Origin: Pseudomonadota bacterium
GTDB lineage: Bacteria > Pseudomonadota > Alphaproteobacteria > Sphingomonadales > Sphingomonadaceae
Reading direction: 5' to 3'
Length of the DNA: 15,586 nt
Assembly (NCBI GenBank): GCA_023422695.1
Contig: JAFAGN010000213.1
Coordinates: 1 to 15,586, forward strand
In this document: in pieces, positions 1 to 7,222 of the stretch
How positions within the stretch are numbered: the stretch's first letter is position 1
Layout of the letters: each line of letters begins with the position of its first letter
The notes under the pieces: model-generated
Told to the model about the DNA's origin: nothing
Databases searched by the model: none
The model's input: only the letters and a program-made list of their open reading frames with translations
Position numbers and translations under genes: made by a program

Positions 1-10
1 TCTTTTTTTG

Positions 11-1255
11 TCAGTAAGGCGTCTTCGGCGCGGTACCCGGGCGGGTGAACAATTTCCCGCGCTCGGCCCAGAACACCAGCGCCAGCCCCACCACCGCGCT
101 GATCAGAAAGGCATAGGCCAGCGGCAGCGTGGTGCCGTCATATTGCTGACCAATCAGCGCGCCGACCACCGCCGCCAGCAAAGTCTTGGCAAAGCTCTGA
201 TAGGAGGAGGCGACCCCGGCCATATGGCCGAAATCTTCCATCGCGATCGACCCGAAGTTGCTGCCGATAAAGCCGATCAACCCGACATTGACCATCATCA
301 GCACGGTGAACATCCATAAAGTCTCGGCGCCGCTGAGCGCCGCGGCGATCTGTGCGATCGACGTCGCCATGAACGCGAACACCGCGCTCTGCGACACCCG
401 CCGCGCGCCGAACCGCTCGACGATCGCCGCGTTCGAGAAATTGGCGATTGCGATCCCAACCGCGACGCAGGCAAAGATCAGCGGGAACCAGCTCTGCGCA
501 TCGAACACCTCGTCGATGATCTGCTCGCTGCTGTTGAGATAGCCGTAGAGCGCGCCCTGCATCATGCCCGAGGCGATCATATAGCCCGCGGCGCGGCGAT
601 GGCGCGTGACCGTCGCCCAGCCGCTGACCATCGTGCGCCAGTCGAGCGGGCGCACGTCGGCGGGCTCGAGCGTTTCGGGCAGGCGGCGGAGCCACGCAAT
701 CATGGCCAGCCCCATCACCGCCAGTACGATGAAAATCGCGCGCCAACCGGCCAGCGCGGCGACCCCGGCACCGATCGTCGGCGCGATGATCGGCACGATC
801 ATGAACACGAGAAAGATCAGCGACAGCCGCTTCGCCATCGCATCGCCCGCGAACAGGTCGCGGATCACCGCGACGACGATCACCCCGAGCGCCGCGCTGA
901 CCAGCCCATGGCCGAAACGCAGCGCCAGCAGCATCGGAAAACTCGTCGCCAGCCCGCAACCGATCGAAAAGGCGACATAGGCGAACAGCGCCGGGACCAG
1001 CACCCCCTTGCGCCCGAACCGGTCGGCGAGCGGGCCATAGAGCAGCGACCCGAAGCCGATGCCGAGCAGGTAAAGCGAGATCACATATTGCCGGTCGTTG
1101 GCGACCAGAACGCCAAGCCCTTTGCCAATCGCAGGAAGCGCAGGCAGCATCGCATCGATGGCGAGCGCGTTGAGCGCCATCACCATCGCCATCATGACCA
1201 CCATTTCGCGATCACCGGGCAGGCTGCGCTGCGTGGGGGGTACCGGTTTGTGCAT
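11..1255 (-). CDS. MFS multidrug exporter, Bcr/CflA family
   Basis: This 414-residue integral inner-membrane protein has about twelve hydrophobic segments and the usual length of the Bcr/CflA branch of drug:proton antiporters. The loop between TM2 and TM3 carries MFS motif A (GPLADRFGRKG, residues 74-84). TM1 has the ALNALAIDAMLPALPAI pattern typical of Bcr/CflA proteins, and an RDLF stretch lies near the TM4/TM5 region, also typical. The family exports drugs or small metabolites such as bicyclomycin, chloramphenicol, sulfonamides or dipeptides using the proton gradient; the real substrate here is unknown. The ATG at 1255 has only a weak Shine-Dalgarno (AGG about 9 bases upstream), and a later Met (residue 18) is possible. 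It stands alone: a terminator and 354 bases separate it from the next minus-strand gene. The stop lies 10 bases from the window edge. Confidence 0.88.
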   Translation of the reverse strand: MHKPVPPTQRSLPGDREMVVMMAMVMALNALAIDAMLPALPAIGKGLGVLVANDRQYVISLYLLGIGFGSLLYGPLADRFGRKGVLVPALFAYVAFSIGCGLATSFPMLLALRFGHGLVSAALGVIVVAVIRDLFAGDAMAKRLSLIFLVFMIVPIIAPTIGAGVAALAGWRAIFIVLAVMGLAMIAWLRRLPETLEPADVRPLDWRTMVSGWATVTRHRRAAGYMIASGMMQGALYGYLNSSEQIIDEVFDAQSWFPLIFACVAVGIAIANFSNAAIVERFGARRVSQSAVFAFMATSIAQIAAALSGAETLWMFTVLMMVNVGLIGFIGSNFGSIAMEDFGHMAGVASSYQSFAKTLLAAVVGALIGQQYDGTTLPLAYAFLISAVVGLALVFWAERGKLFTRPGTAPKTPY

Positions 1256-1382
1256 GGCGGCAGCCTATGCGCCCCTGCCCCGGCTTTGAACACCCCTTCA
1301 GCGCCGAAAAGCTATGCAAGACGCCATCGCGGGCGAGCAGGCGGGTCGAATGGAGGGAGCCGACCAGTTGCGGACCCGACCG

Positions 1383-1515
1383 ATCCTCCCCGGAACGGGG
1401 AGGGGGACCGCCAAAGGCGGTGGAGGGGGTTGGCGGCCTGACGCCGCGTGGTGCAAGAACGCCCGCCCCCTCCGTCAGCGCTTCGCGCTGCCACCTCCCC
1501 ACAAGTGGGGAGGAT
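1383..1515. repeat. 133-bp compound palindromic element (MITE/REPIN-like)
   Basis: The element is bounded by perfect 9-bp terminal inverted repeats, ATCCTCCCC (1383-1391) and GGGGAGGAT (1507-1515). Inside are four perfect hairpins with tiny loops: CCTCCCCG-GAA-CGGGGAGG (1385-1403), ACCGCC-AAA-GGCGGT (1407-1421), CAGCGC-TTC-GCGCTG (1476-1490) and CCTCCCCAC-AA-GTGGGGAGG (1494-1513). GGAGGGGG (1422-1429) can also pair with CCCCCTCC (1466-1473), so the whole unit folds into a branched, nearly fully paired structure. It has no coding capacity; ORFs across it are artefacts. It resembles repeats I recall as abundant in sphingomonad intergenic regions, perhaps mobilised in trans by a RAYT-type transposase. 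That is inference, since no such gene is in the window. Confidence 0.75.
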
Positions 1516-1558
1516 TTAACCTCCGCTTCCCGCCCCGGAACCCGACCACCCGCCCAAC

Positions 1559-1590
1559 AAAAAAGGGCGCTCCGTCAGGAGCAGCCCTTT
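1559..1590 (-). terminator. Rho-independent terminator of the M16 peptidase unit
   Basis: On the minus strand a 12-bp stem (AAAGGGC plus GGAGC, with one bulged base) closes on a 4-base loop and runs into six consecutive T residues. It begins 19 bases after the TAA of the 99-residue gene, the expected place for an intrinsic terminator. It insulates the downstream MFS gene from read-through. Confidence 0.85.
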
Positions 1591-1609
1591 CTGTCGCGGT
1601 GGCGCAAAA

Positions 1610-1909
1610 TTAGGCCTGGCGGGTACCCGTCATCGCCATCGAACCGAACGCACCGGCCTTGATGGTGCCGGTCAGCGCGTCGCCGTCGATCGTCGCTTCG
1701 CATTCCAGCGTCATCGGCATCGGCACCTTCATGTTCATGGTCCAGGTCAGCTTGTTGCCGTCGACCTTGCCATTTTCCACATCGAGCGCGCCCATCGCAC
1801 CGGCGTTCGAACCGGTGAAGCTGTCGCCGTCGCTGCTGACCGTGAACACCGATTTCTGGTCGCCCATCGGCGACTTGGTTACGCAATCATAGCTGCCATC
1901 TACGGACAT
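1610..1909 (-). CDS. Small beta-rich hypothetical protein (99 aa)
   Basis: I do not recognise this as a named family. The 99-residue product begins MSVDGSYDCVTKSPMGDQ and consists of alternating short hydrophobic and polar stretches separated by Gly/Asp/Asn turns, as in a small beta-barrel or lipocalin-like fold. A repeated pattern can be seen: a GD.FTG or GDALTG turn followed by a strand, twice, ending in a Met/Gly-rich GSMAMTGTRQA tail. Similar modules occur, to my knowledge, as stand-alone proteins and as C-terminal appendages of amidohydrolases. There is no signal peptide or membrane segment. The ATG at 1909 is chosen over an upstream TTG because AAGGAG sits 7 bases before it. The gene lies 26 bases downstream of the M16 peptidase stop and ends at a strong terminator, so the two are almost certainly co-transcribed. 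Two cysteines (residues 8 and about 69) could matter if it is exported by another route. Confidence 0.8.
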   Translation of the reverse strand: MSVDGSYDCVTKSPMGDQKSVFTVSSDGDSFTGSNAGAMGALDVENGKVDGNKLTWTMNMKVPMPMTLECEATIDGDALTGTIKAGAFGSMAMTGTRQA

Positions 1910-1916
1910 CGAAGCT

Positions 1917-1922
1917 CTCCTT
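1917..1922 (-). promoter_or_regulatory. Shine-Dalgarno of the 99-aa gene
   Basis: AAGGAG on the minus strand, 7 bases before the ATG at 1909, in the short gap after the M16 stop codon. It fixes the start at 1909. Confidence 0.8.
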
Positions 1923-1935
1923 ACTGAAATCAATG

Positions 1936-4821
1936 TTAGTTAGCGAGGGTTGCTGTTTCCACCGGCAAACCCAATCCGTCAAGCTGCGGTTTGACGATCG
2001 CCGCATCGCCCACGACGACATAGACGAGATCGTCCGTGCTGAGCGCTTTGCGCGCCGCCGCGTCGATCTCGGCCGCCGTCATCGCTTCATAGGTCGCGGG
2101 CAGCGTTTCGTAATAATTGTCGGGCCGCCCGAATTTCACGATGTTGCGCAAACCGGCGAGCACGTCGGCCGAGGTTTCGAAGCTTCCCGGCAATTCGCGG
2201 ACGCTGCCGTTGACCGTGCGCTCCAGCTCTTCCTTGGTCACACCCTTGTCGGCCAGGAAGTCCTTCAGATCTTTCTGCAGCTCCTTGATCGAATCGCCGG
2301 TGCGGTCGGCCTGCACCGGCGCCACCGCGACCCAGCTCAGCCGGTCGGTTTCACCCGAAATGCGGCTGCGCACGCCATAGGACCAGCCCTTCGTCTCGCG
2401 CAAATTGGTGTTGAAGCGCGACAGGAAATTGCCGCCGAAAATGTCGTTCGCCGAGCGCAGAATTTCCAGCTGGTCGCCGCCCTTGGCATCCAGCACCTTG
2501 CCCGCCAGGATGATCGACTGCGGCGATTTGGGACGGTCGAAGAACAGGATACGCGGCTTGGGCGCCGGGATCGCGATGTCGAAATTCTTGACCGGCTTCG
2601 CAGTTTTCGGCGCTTTCCACTGGCCCAGCGTCGCATCGAGCTGTTTCTTCACCTCGGCCAGCGTCGTGTCGCCAACGACGAACACCCGCGCATTGTCCGG
2701 ACGGATCCACGTGGTGTGGAACGCCGCGAGCTGATCGCGCGTCGCCGCCTCGACCGCCTTGGCATCGCCCAGCCCCGACGGCGGAATACCATAAGGATGG
2801 TCGGCGCCATAAAGCATCGGTGCCATCAGGCGCGCCGCGATCGCATTGGGATTGTTCAGCTCGGCCTTCAACCGGTTGAGCTGCTGCGCGCGCACCCGCT
2901 CAAGTTCCTTGGCGTCGAACGCCGGGTTGCGGATATAATCGGCGAGCAGCAACAGCGACGCGCCAAGATTGGGCTTCAATGCAAACAGGCTGAACACCGT
3001 TTCATCAGCGTTGGCGGTGGCATCGATCTGGGCGCCCAGCCGCTCTTTGGCTTCGGCAAAGGCAACCGAGTTGAGGCTGGTCGTGCCTTCGTCCATCAGG
3101 CTGAGCATCAACGACTGCGTACCGAGCGCGCTGTGCGGATCGGCGGCGTAGCCCGCGTCAAAGCTGACCGCGACGTTGACCGTCGGCACCGTGGTGCGGC
3201 GGGCAAAGACGACTTCGACGCCGTTTTTCAGCGTCGCCCGCTCAATGGCCGGAAAATCGAGCGCGGTGAGGTCGGCGACGGCCGGAAATTGCGAGCGATC
3301 CGCGATCGAGGTCGCCGCGCCGATACCGGTATCGGGACCAATATCGCCAAGCGCCGGATTCCAGTAACGATCGGGAGCAACCGCTTCGGCCTGCTTGCCC
3401 GCGGTCACCGCGCCGCCGCGATTCTCGCCGCCTTCGGTGCGTTCGCCGGGCGTGTAGGTCAGCGAAAAGGCCGGACGCGACATCCATTTGCGCGCCACGG
3501 CGGCGACCTGTTCGGGGGTCGCCTTCGCCATCCGGTCGAGCTCGACCTTGTAATAAGCCGGATCATTCGAATAAAGCGCGCCTTCGGCGAGCGCGACCGC
3601 CTTGCCGCCAAAGCCGCCGACCGCTTCCAGCCCGGCGATGGTGCCACCCAGATAGCTGGCCGCGGCGCGCTGCAGTTCATCGGCGGTCGGCCCGTTCGCG
3701 AGGAACTTGGCGATTTCGGCGTCGAGCTTCTTGCCCACGGTGTCGACATCGGTGCCGGGCTTCACATCGGCCTGGACAACCAGCAAACCGGCGTCCTCGA
3801 ATGTCTGCGCAAAGGCGCCAACGCTCACCGCCACCGGATCGGTGCGGACCATCGCATTGTCGAGCCGCGACGACGACAGCCCGCCGAGCACCGCGGTCGC
3901 CATCTGCAACGGCACCGCTTCGGCATCGTTCAGCCCGGGGATCGCCCACATGCGATACACGCGCGGGGTCGGGATCAGATCCTTGACCTCTTTGGCGAGC
4001 GGGGCGGGCAGGGTCGGCACCGCCGCGGCGGGCGCCTGAACCTGGGTGCCGCGCGGAATGTCACCAAACCACTGCGCCACTTTTGCCTTTGCCGTCGCGA
4101 CATCGATGTCGCCCGCCAGCACCAGCACCGCGTTGTTCGGGCCATAATTGTCGGTGAACCACTTCTTCACATCGTCAAGGCTGGCCGAGTTGAGGTCGGC
4201 CATCGAACCGATGGTGCTGTGGTGATAGGGATGCCCCTTCGGGAACAGATTCTCGAAGATTTCGTAGCGCAGCAGGCCATAAGGGTTGTTGTCGCCCTGG
4301 CGCTTTTCATTCTGGACCACGCCGCGCTGGTTATCGAGCTTTTCCTGCGTCACCGCGCCGAGCAGATGCCCCATGCGATCGCTTTCAAGGAACAGCGCAA
4401 GGTCGAGCGCCCCCGTCGGGACCGTTTCGAAATAATTGGTGCGGTCGACATTGGTCGTGCCGTTGAAATCGGTTGCGCCGACCTGCTGCAACGGTTCGAA
4501 AAAGTCGTTCGGGGCATTTTCCGATCCGTTGAACATCAGATGTTCGAACAGATGGGCAAAGCCCGTCTTGCCCTTGGGCTCATGCTTCGACCCGACGCGG
4601 TACCATACCGACACAGCGACGACCGGCGCCTTGCGGTCTTCGTGGACGATGACGCGCAGGCCATTGTCGAGCGTGAAGGCTTCGTAGGGAATGTCGACCG
4701 CCTTCACCAGATCGACGATCGGCGCCGGATTGGCGGCCTTCGACTTGGCAAGCGCGGGACCGGCAGCGACCAGCGAGGTGGTCACCGCCAGGGCAAGGGC
4801 GAAACGATGGAAACGGGGCAT
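1936..4821 (-). CDS. Secreted two-domain M16 (pitrilysin/insulinase-family) zinc metallopeptidase
   Basis: The 961-residue product begins with a clear Sec signal peptide (MPRFHRFALALAVTTSLVAA, cleavage near ALA-KS at residue 25), so it acts in the periplasm or at the outer membrane. The N-terminal half carries the inverted zinc motif HXXEH (H90-L-F-E93-H94); E172 in the NEKRQ stretch is the likely third zinc ligand. The second half repeats the M16 fold from about residue 500 (VNVAVSFDAGYAADP) but has no HXXEH, the usual inactive partner that completes the clam-shell chamber. Such enzymes degrade peptides small enough to enter the chamber. The start at 4821 is preferred because AGAGG lies 6 bases before it and the signal peptide then starts correctly; the ATG at 4827 sits directly on the Shine-Dalgarno, and the longer form from 4887 would add 22 residues before the signal. 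It is followed after 26 bases by the 99-residue gene, and preceded by the acylase with a 100-base gap. Confidence 0.93.
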   Translation of the reverse strand: MPRFHRFALALAVTTSLVAAGPALAKSKAANPAPIVDLVKAVDIPYEAFTLDNGLRVIVHEDRKAPVVAVSVWYRVGSKHEPKGKTGFAHLFEHLMFNGSENAPNDFFEPLQQVGATDFNGTTNVDRTNYFETVPTGALDLALFLESDRMGHLLGAVTQEKLDNQRGVVQNEKRQGDNNPYGLLRYEIFENLFPKGHPYHHSTIGSMADLNSASLDDVKKWFTDNYGPNNAVLVLAGDIDVATAKAKVAQWFGDIPRGTQVQAPAAAVPTLPAPLAKEVKDLIPTPRVYRMWAIPGLNDAEAVPLQMATAVLGGLSSSRLDNAMVRTDPVAVSVGAFAQTFEDAGLLVVQADVKPGTDVDTVGKKLDAEIAKFLANGPTADELQRAAASYLGGTIAGLEAVGGFGGKAVALAEGALYSNDPAYYKVELDRMAKATPEQVAAVARKWMSRPAFSLTYTPGERTEGGENRGGAVTAGKQAEAVAPDRYWNPALGDIGPDTGIGAATSIADRSQFPAVADLTALDFPAIERATLKNGVEVVFARRTTVPTVNVAVSFDAGYAADPHSALGTQSLMLSLMDEGTTSLNSVAFAEAKERLGAQIDATANADETVFSLFALKPNLGASLLLLADYIRNPAFDAKELERVRAQQLNRLKAELNNPNAIAARLMAPMLYGADHPYGIPPSGLGDAKAVEAATRDQLAAFHTTWIRPDNARVFVVGDTTLAEVKKQLDATLGQWKAPKTAKPVKNFDIAIPAPKPRILFFDRPKSPQSIILAGKVLDAKGGDQLEILRSANDIFGGNFLSRFNTNLRETKGWSYGVRSRISGETDRLSWVAVAPVQADRTGDSIKELQKDLKDFLADKGVTKEELERTVNGSVRELPGSFETSADVLAGLRNIVKFGRPDNYYETLPATYEAMTAAEIDAAARKALSTDDLVYVVVGDAAIVKPQLDGLGLPVETATLAN

Positions 4822-4827
4822 GGGCAT

Positions 4828-4832
4828 CCTCT
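4828..4832 (-). promoter_or_regulatory. Shine-Dalgarno deciding the M16 start
   Basis: AGAGG on the minus strand is 6 bases from the ATG at 4821 but touches the ATG at 4827, which favours the shorter protein. Confidence 0.6.
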
Positions 4833-4921
4833 TGGATTGCGGGCGCAGGCATGGAACGCCGACGCGCGACCGGGTGCCGGACGGCACTGTATCAACGGTT
4901 TAGGACAGCGGCGCGCGGCTT

Positions 4922-7078
4922 TCAAGGCCGATAGAAGCGCGCGCCGCTCGCCTTCAGCGCCGCCGGATCGAACAATACCGGTTTCAATTGATGGCGCACG
5001 AACAGCGGCGCCTGATCATTGTAATGCGGGCTGGTCGGCCGCGTCGTCGCCGACCCGAACGGCTGGATCGATTCCGATCGCACCCGGCCATCCTTGTCCC
5101 AGGTCATGAACATGATGAAGCTGTCGCCATGGCGCACCTTCAACCGCCCGTCGGGTTCGGCATCCCACAGCGTCGAGGCACGCACCGTATCATTACCGCC
5201 GTCGAGCGGCAGGTCGATCCGTGACGACCCCTCGCCATGGCGCAGCCGCAGCACCGTCCCGAGCTTGGGATCGAGCCCGCCGAAATGTTCCTGCAAATGC
5301 GCCACCGTTTCGGCCAGCACCTTGCGCGGGTCGGGTCCGGCGCGGCGCTGATAATGACTGCCGTTGGCGGGGCGCAGCACCATCAGCGCCAGCGCATCAC
5401 CCTTCCCTTTGCCGTCGAGGTTCCAGTCCCAGCGGCGGAGGAGATTTTGTGCGTCGACCAGCGCCGGATCATCCTTGACGTTCAGCGCCAGCAAGCGGTC
5501 CATCCACGCCTTGGCATAGCCCGATTTGGCATAGGCGGTGTCATATTTGATCGTCTTTAACCGCGCTTCGTCGATCTGCCCCGACGCCTCGAACAGCTCG
5601 ATCAGCCGCGTCGCGCGGTTGGTCATATCGTCCTCGACCCCCAGCAGCGGCGAGAAGGCCGCCGCGTCGAGCTCGTCGCCCGGACCCGCCGCGACCCACG
5701 GCGTGTTGTTGGCATTCATCACATAGCCCGAACGCGGATTGACCAGCGCCGGGGCGCGGTCGAACGGCAGCGTCTTGGTCCACAGCGCCGCGGAGCGGTC
5801 GCCCGGCAGCACGCCGCGCCAATTGAACCCGGCGGGCCGATCGGGGAACATCGCATTGTAGAACAGGCCGATATTGCCCTTCGCATCGGCGTAGATGAAA
5901 TTGGTCGCGGGGACGCCCTGCCCCGCCATCGCGGCGCGCCACTCGGCGAAATCCTTCGCCTTGTTCAGCCGATAATATTGGGTGACCATCGCCGCCTGGT
6001 CGATCCCGGCGTAGCGGATCGCAAAAGCACCCTGTTCATTCTTGACCACCGGGCCATGGACCGATCGATAGACGCTGCGCGGCACCGGCAGCACGAACGG
6101 GCCAAATTTCACCTTCAGCCAGACGCGCTTTTCCTCCAACGGCCGCCATGCGCCATCGTAACGATATTGATCGCCGCTCTCGTTCAGCACCAGCTTGTAC
6201 ACGTCGATCAGGTCGGGGCGGTTGACGGTGTTGGTCCAGCCGAGAAACTTGTTGTGACCGAGGAATGGATAGGGCGAGCCGGGGAAATTGGCGCCCGCAA
6301 AATCCCACCCTTCTTCGCTGTGGACGACCAGTTCGTACCAGGCGACGCCGCCGGTCCACGGCTGGTGCGAGTTCGAGACGAGCCGCGTCGCGCCATCGGT
6401 CGACCGGGCGGGCGCCACCGCCATCGCGTTCGACCCGTTGGCGGCCGGATCGCTACCAACCGGGGTATCGGCGCGCGGGACGATCTTGCCCGTCGCATCG
6501 AGCGCCGGACCGCCTTCGCGGTGCATCGGTTTGCCCTCGACCAACTGGCCCAGCACCGAATCGAGCCCGAAGAAAAAGGGCGAGCGCAGCACGAAACCCG
6601 CCACGACATCCTCGCCGGTCACCGGGAACAGGCCCGACAGCCGGATCTCGTCCGGATGTTTGTCGGCGTAACGATTGAGCCCCGCGGCGTAAGCGGTAAA
6701 CAGCGCCCGCACATCGTTGGGCAGTCGCGGCCAGTCGCGCGCGGTCGTCGCGCGCACGTCGAGCAGCGCCGCGGCATAGTCGATCTTGGCGCCATCGGCG
6801 CCAAGCATCGCCCCGGCGCGCCCGCGCGTCATCGCCAGCACTTCCTGCAGGGTCGAAAAATCATCCTCGGCATGGGCGTAGGCGACGCCATAAGCGACAT
6901 CGGCATCGGTCTTGCCAAAGATATGCGGCACCCCGAACTTGTCGCGCGCGATCCGGACGTCGGCCGGTCTATAAACGGGGGCCGCGGGTGCTTCGGCCGT
7001 CAGCGGCTCCCACAGCGCCAGCGACGCCGCACCCACGATCAACAGCAGCAGAAATCCCAGCAAAATCCGTCGCAGCAT
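4922..7078 (-). CDS. Penicillin acylase family N-terminal-nucleophile hydrolase (aculeacin/AHL-acylase type)
   Basis: This 718-residue enzyme opens with a hydrophobic segment (residues 5-22) that serves as signal peptide or anchor, placing it in the periplasm. The family is made as a precursor that cleaves itself into alpha and beta chains. The predicted cut is before S216 in NGSNAMA (G215/S216), giving an alpha chain to 215 and a beta chain from 216. The second catalytic feature is H238 (NSHQPW), 22 residues after the nucleophile, the same spacing as beta-His23 of PvdQ-type acylases. N457 in NPRSGYVMNANNTPW is the probable oxyanion asparagine. The PGSPYPFLGHNKFLGWTNT stretch is also a family hallmark. 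It hydrolyses an amide bond of an N-acyl compound; acyl-homoserine lactones, lipopeptides, beta-lactams or acylated peptides are all possible and cannot be separated by sequence alone. AAGAGGA lies 7-8 bases before the ATG. It is divergent from the M17 gene (144-base gap) and 100 bases upstream of the M16 gene. Confidence 0.92.
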   Translation of the reverse strand: MLRRILLGFLLLLIVGAASLALWEPLTAEAPAAPVYRPADVRIARDKFGVPHIFGKTDADVAYGVAYAHAEDDFSTLQEVLAMTRGRAGAMLGADGAKIDYAAALLDVRATTARDWPRLPNDVRALFTAYAAGLNRYADKHPDEIRLSGLFPVTGEDVVAGFVLRSPFFFGLDSVLGQLVEGKPMHREGGPALDATGKIVPRADTPVGSDPAANGSNAMAVAPARSTDGATRLVSNSHQPWTGGVAWYELVVHSEEGWDFAGANFPGSPYPFLGHNKFLGWTNTVNRPDLIDVYKLVLNESGDQYRYDGAWRPLEEKRVWLKVKFGPFVLPVPRSVYRSVHGPVVKNEQGAFAIRYAGIDQAAMVTQYYRLNKAKDFAEWRAAMAGQGVPATNFIYADAKGNIGLFYNAMFPDRPAGFNWRGVLPGDRSAALWTKTLPFDRAPALVNPRSGYVMNANNTPWVAAGPGDELDAAAFSPLLGVEDDMTNRATRLIELFEASGQIDEARLKTIKYDTAYAKSGYAKAWMDRLLALNVKDDPALVDAQNLLRRWDWNLDGKGKGDALALMVLRPANGSHYQRRAGPDPRKVLAETVAHLQEHFGGLDPKLGTVLRLRHGEGSSRIDLPLDGGNDTVRASTLWDAEPDGRLKVRHGDSFIMFMTWDKDGRVRSESIQPFGSATTRPTSPHYNDQAPLFVRHQLKPVLFDPAALKASGARFYRP

Positions 7079-7222
7079 CTCTGGTCCTCTTCACGCGCTC
7101 GATCCGCGCCTGTCTGACCGCCATGTCGTCCGATGGCAAGCAACTGTCGTTCGTCGAGCCGAATTTGCGATCGGGCGAAGCGCGGCTATGCAGGGTAGCA
7201 TCGCTTCAAACGGGGAATTTCC

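Larger units (their letters stand above)
1256..1609. other. 354-base intergenic region between MFS gene and small beta-rich gene
   Basis: This gap holds the palindromic element at 1383-1515 and the minus-strand terminator at 1559-1590. The first 127 bases, next to the MFS start codon, presumably contain that gene's promoter, but I see no convincing -35/-10 pair. No small ORF with a credible ribosome binding site is present on either strand. Confidence 0.6.

Noticed and set aside
1267..1662. Open frames running through the palindromic element and terminator
   Set aside because: They translate inverted repeats, giving Pro/Arg/Gly-rich peptides, and are explained by the repeat.
4874..4887. GTGCCG/CGGCAC dyad upstream of the M16 gene
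   Set aside because: Six-base arms with a two-base gap in GC-rich DNA are expected by chance, and no promoter elements flank it.
1933..5109. Very long plus-strand open frame (1058 codons) opposite the M16 peptidase gene
   Set aside because: It is extremely rich in Arg, His, Gly and Gln, has no domain or ribosome binding site, and mirrors the codon bias of the real minus-strand gene, which has a signal peptide and HXXEH.
5978..7117. Plus-strand open frame (379 codons) opposite the acylase
   Set aside because: Shadow of the acylase codons, without recognisable motifs or start signals.
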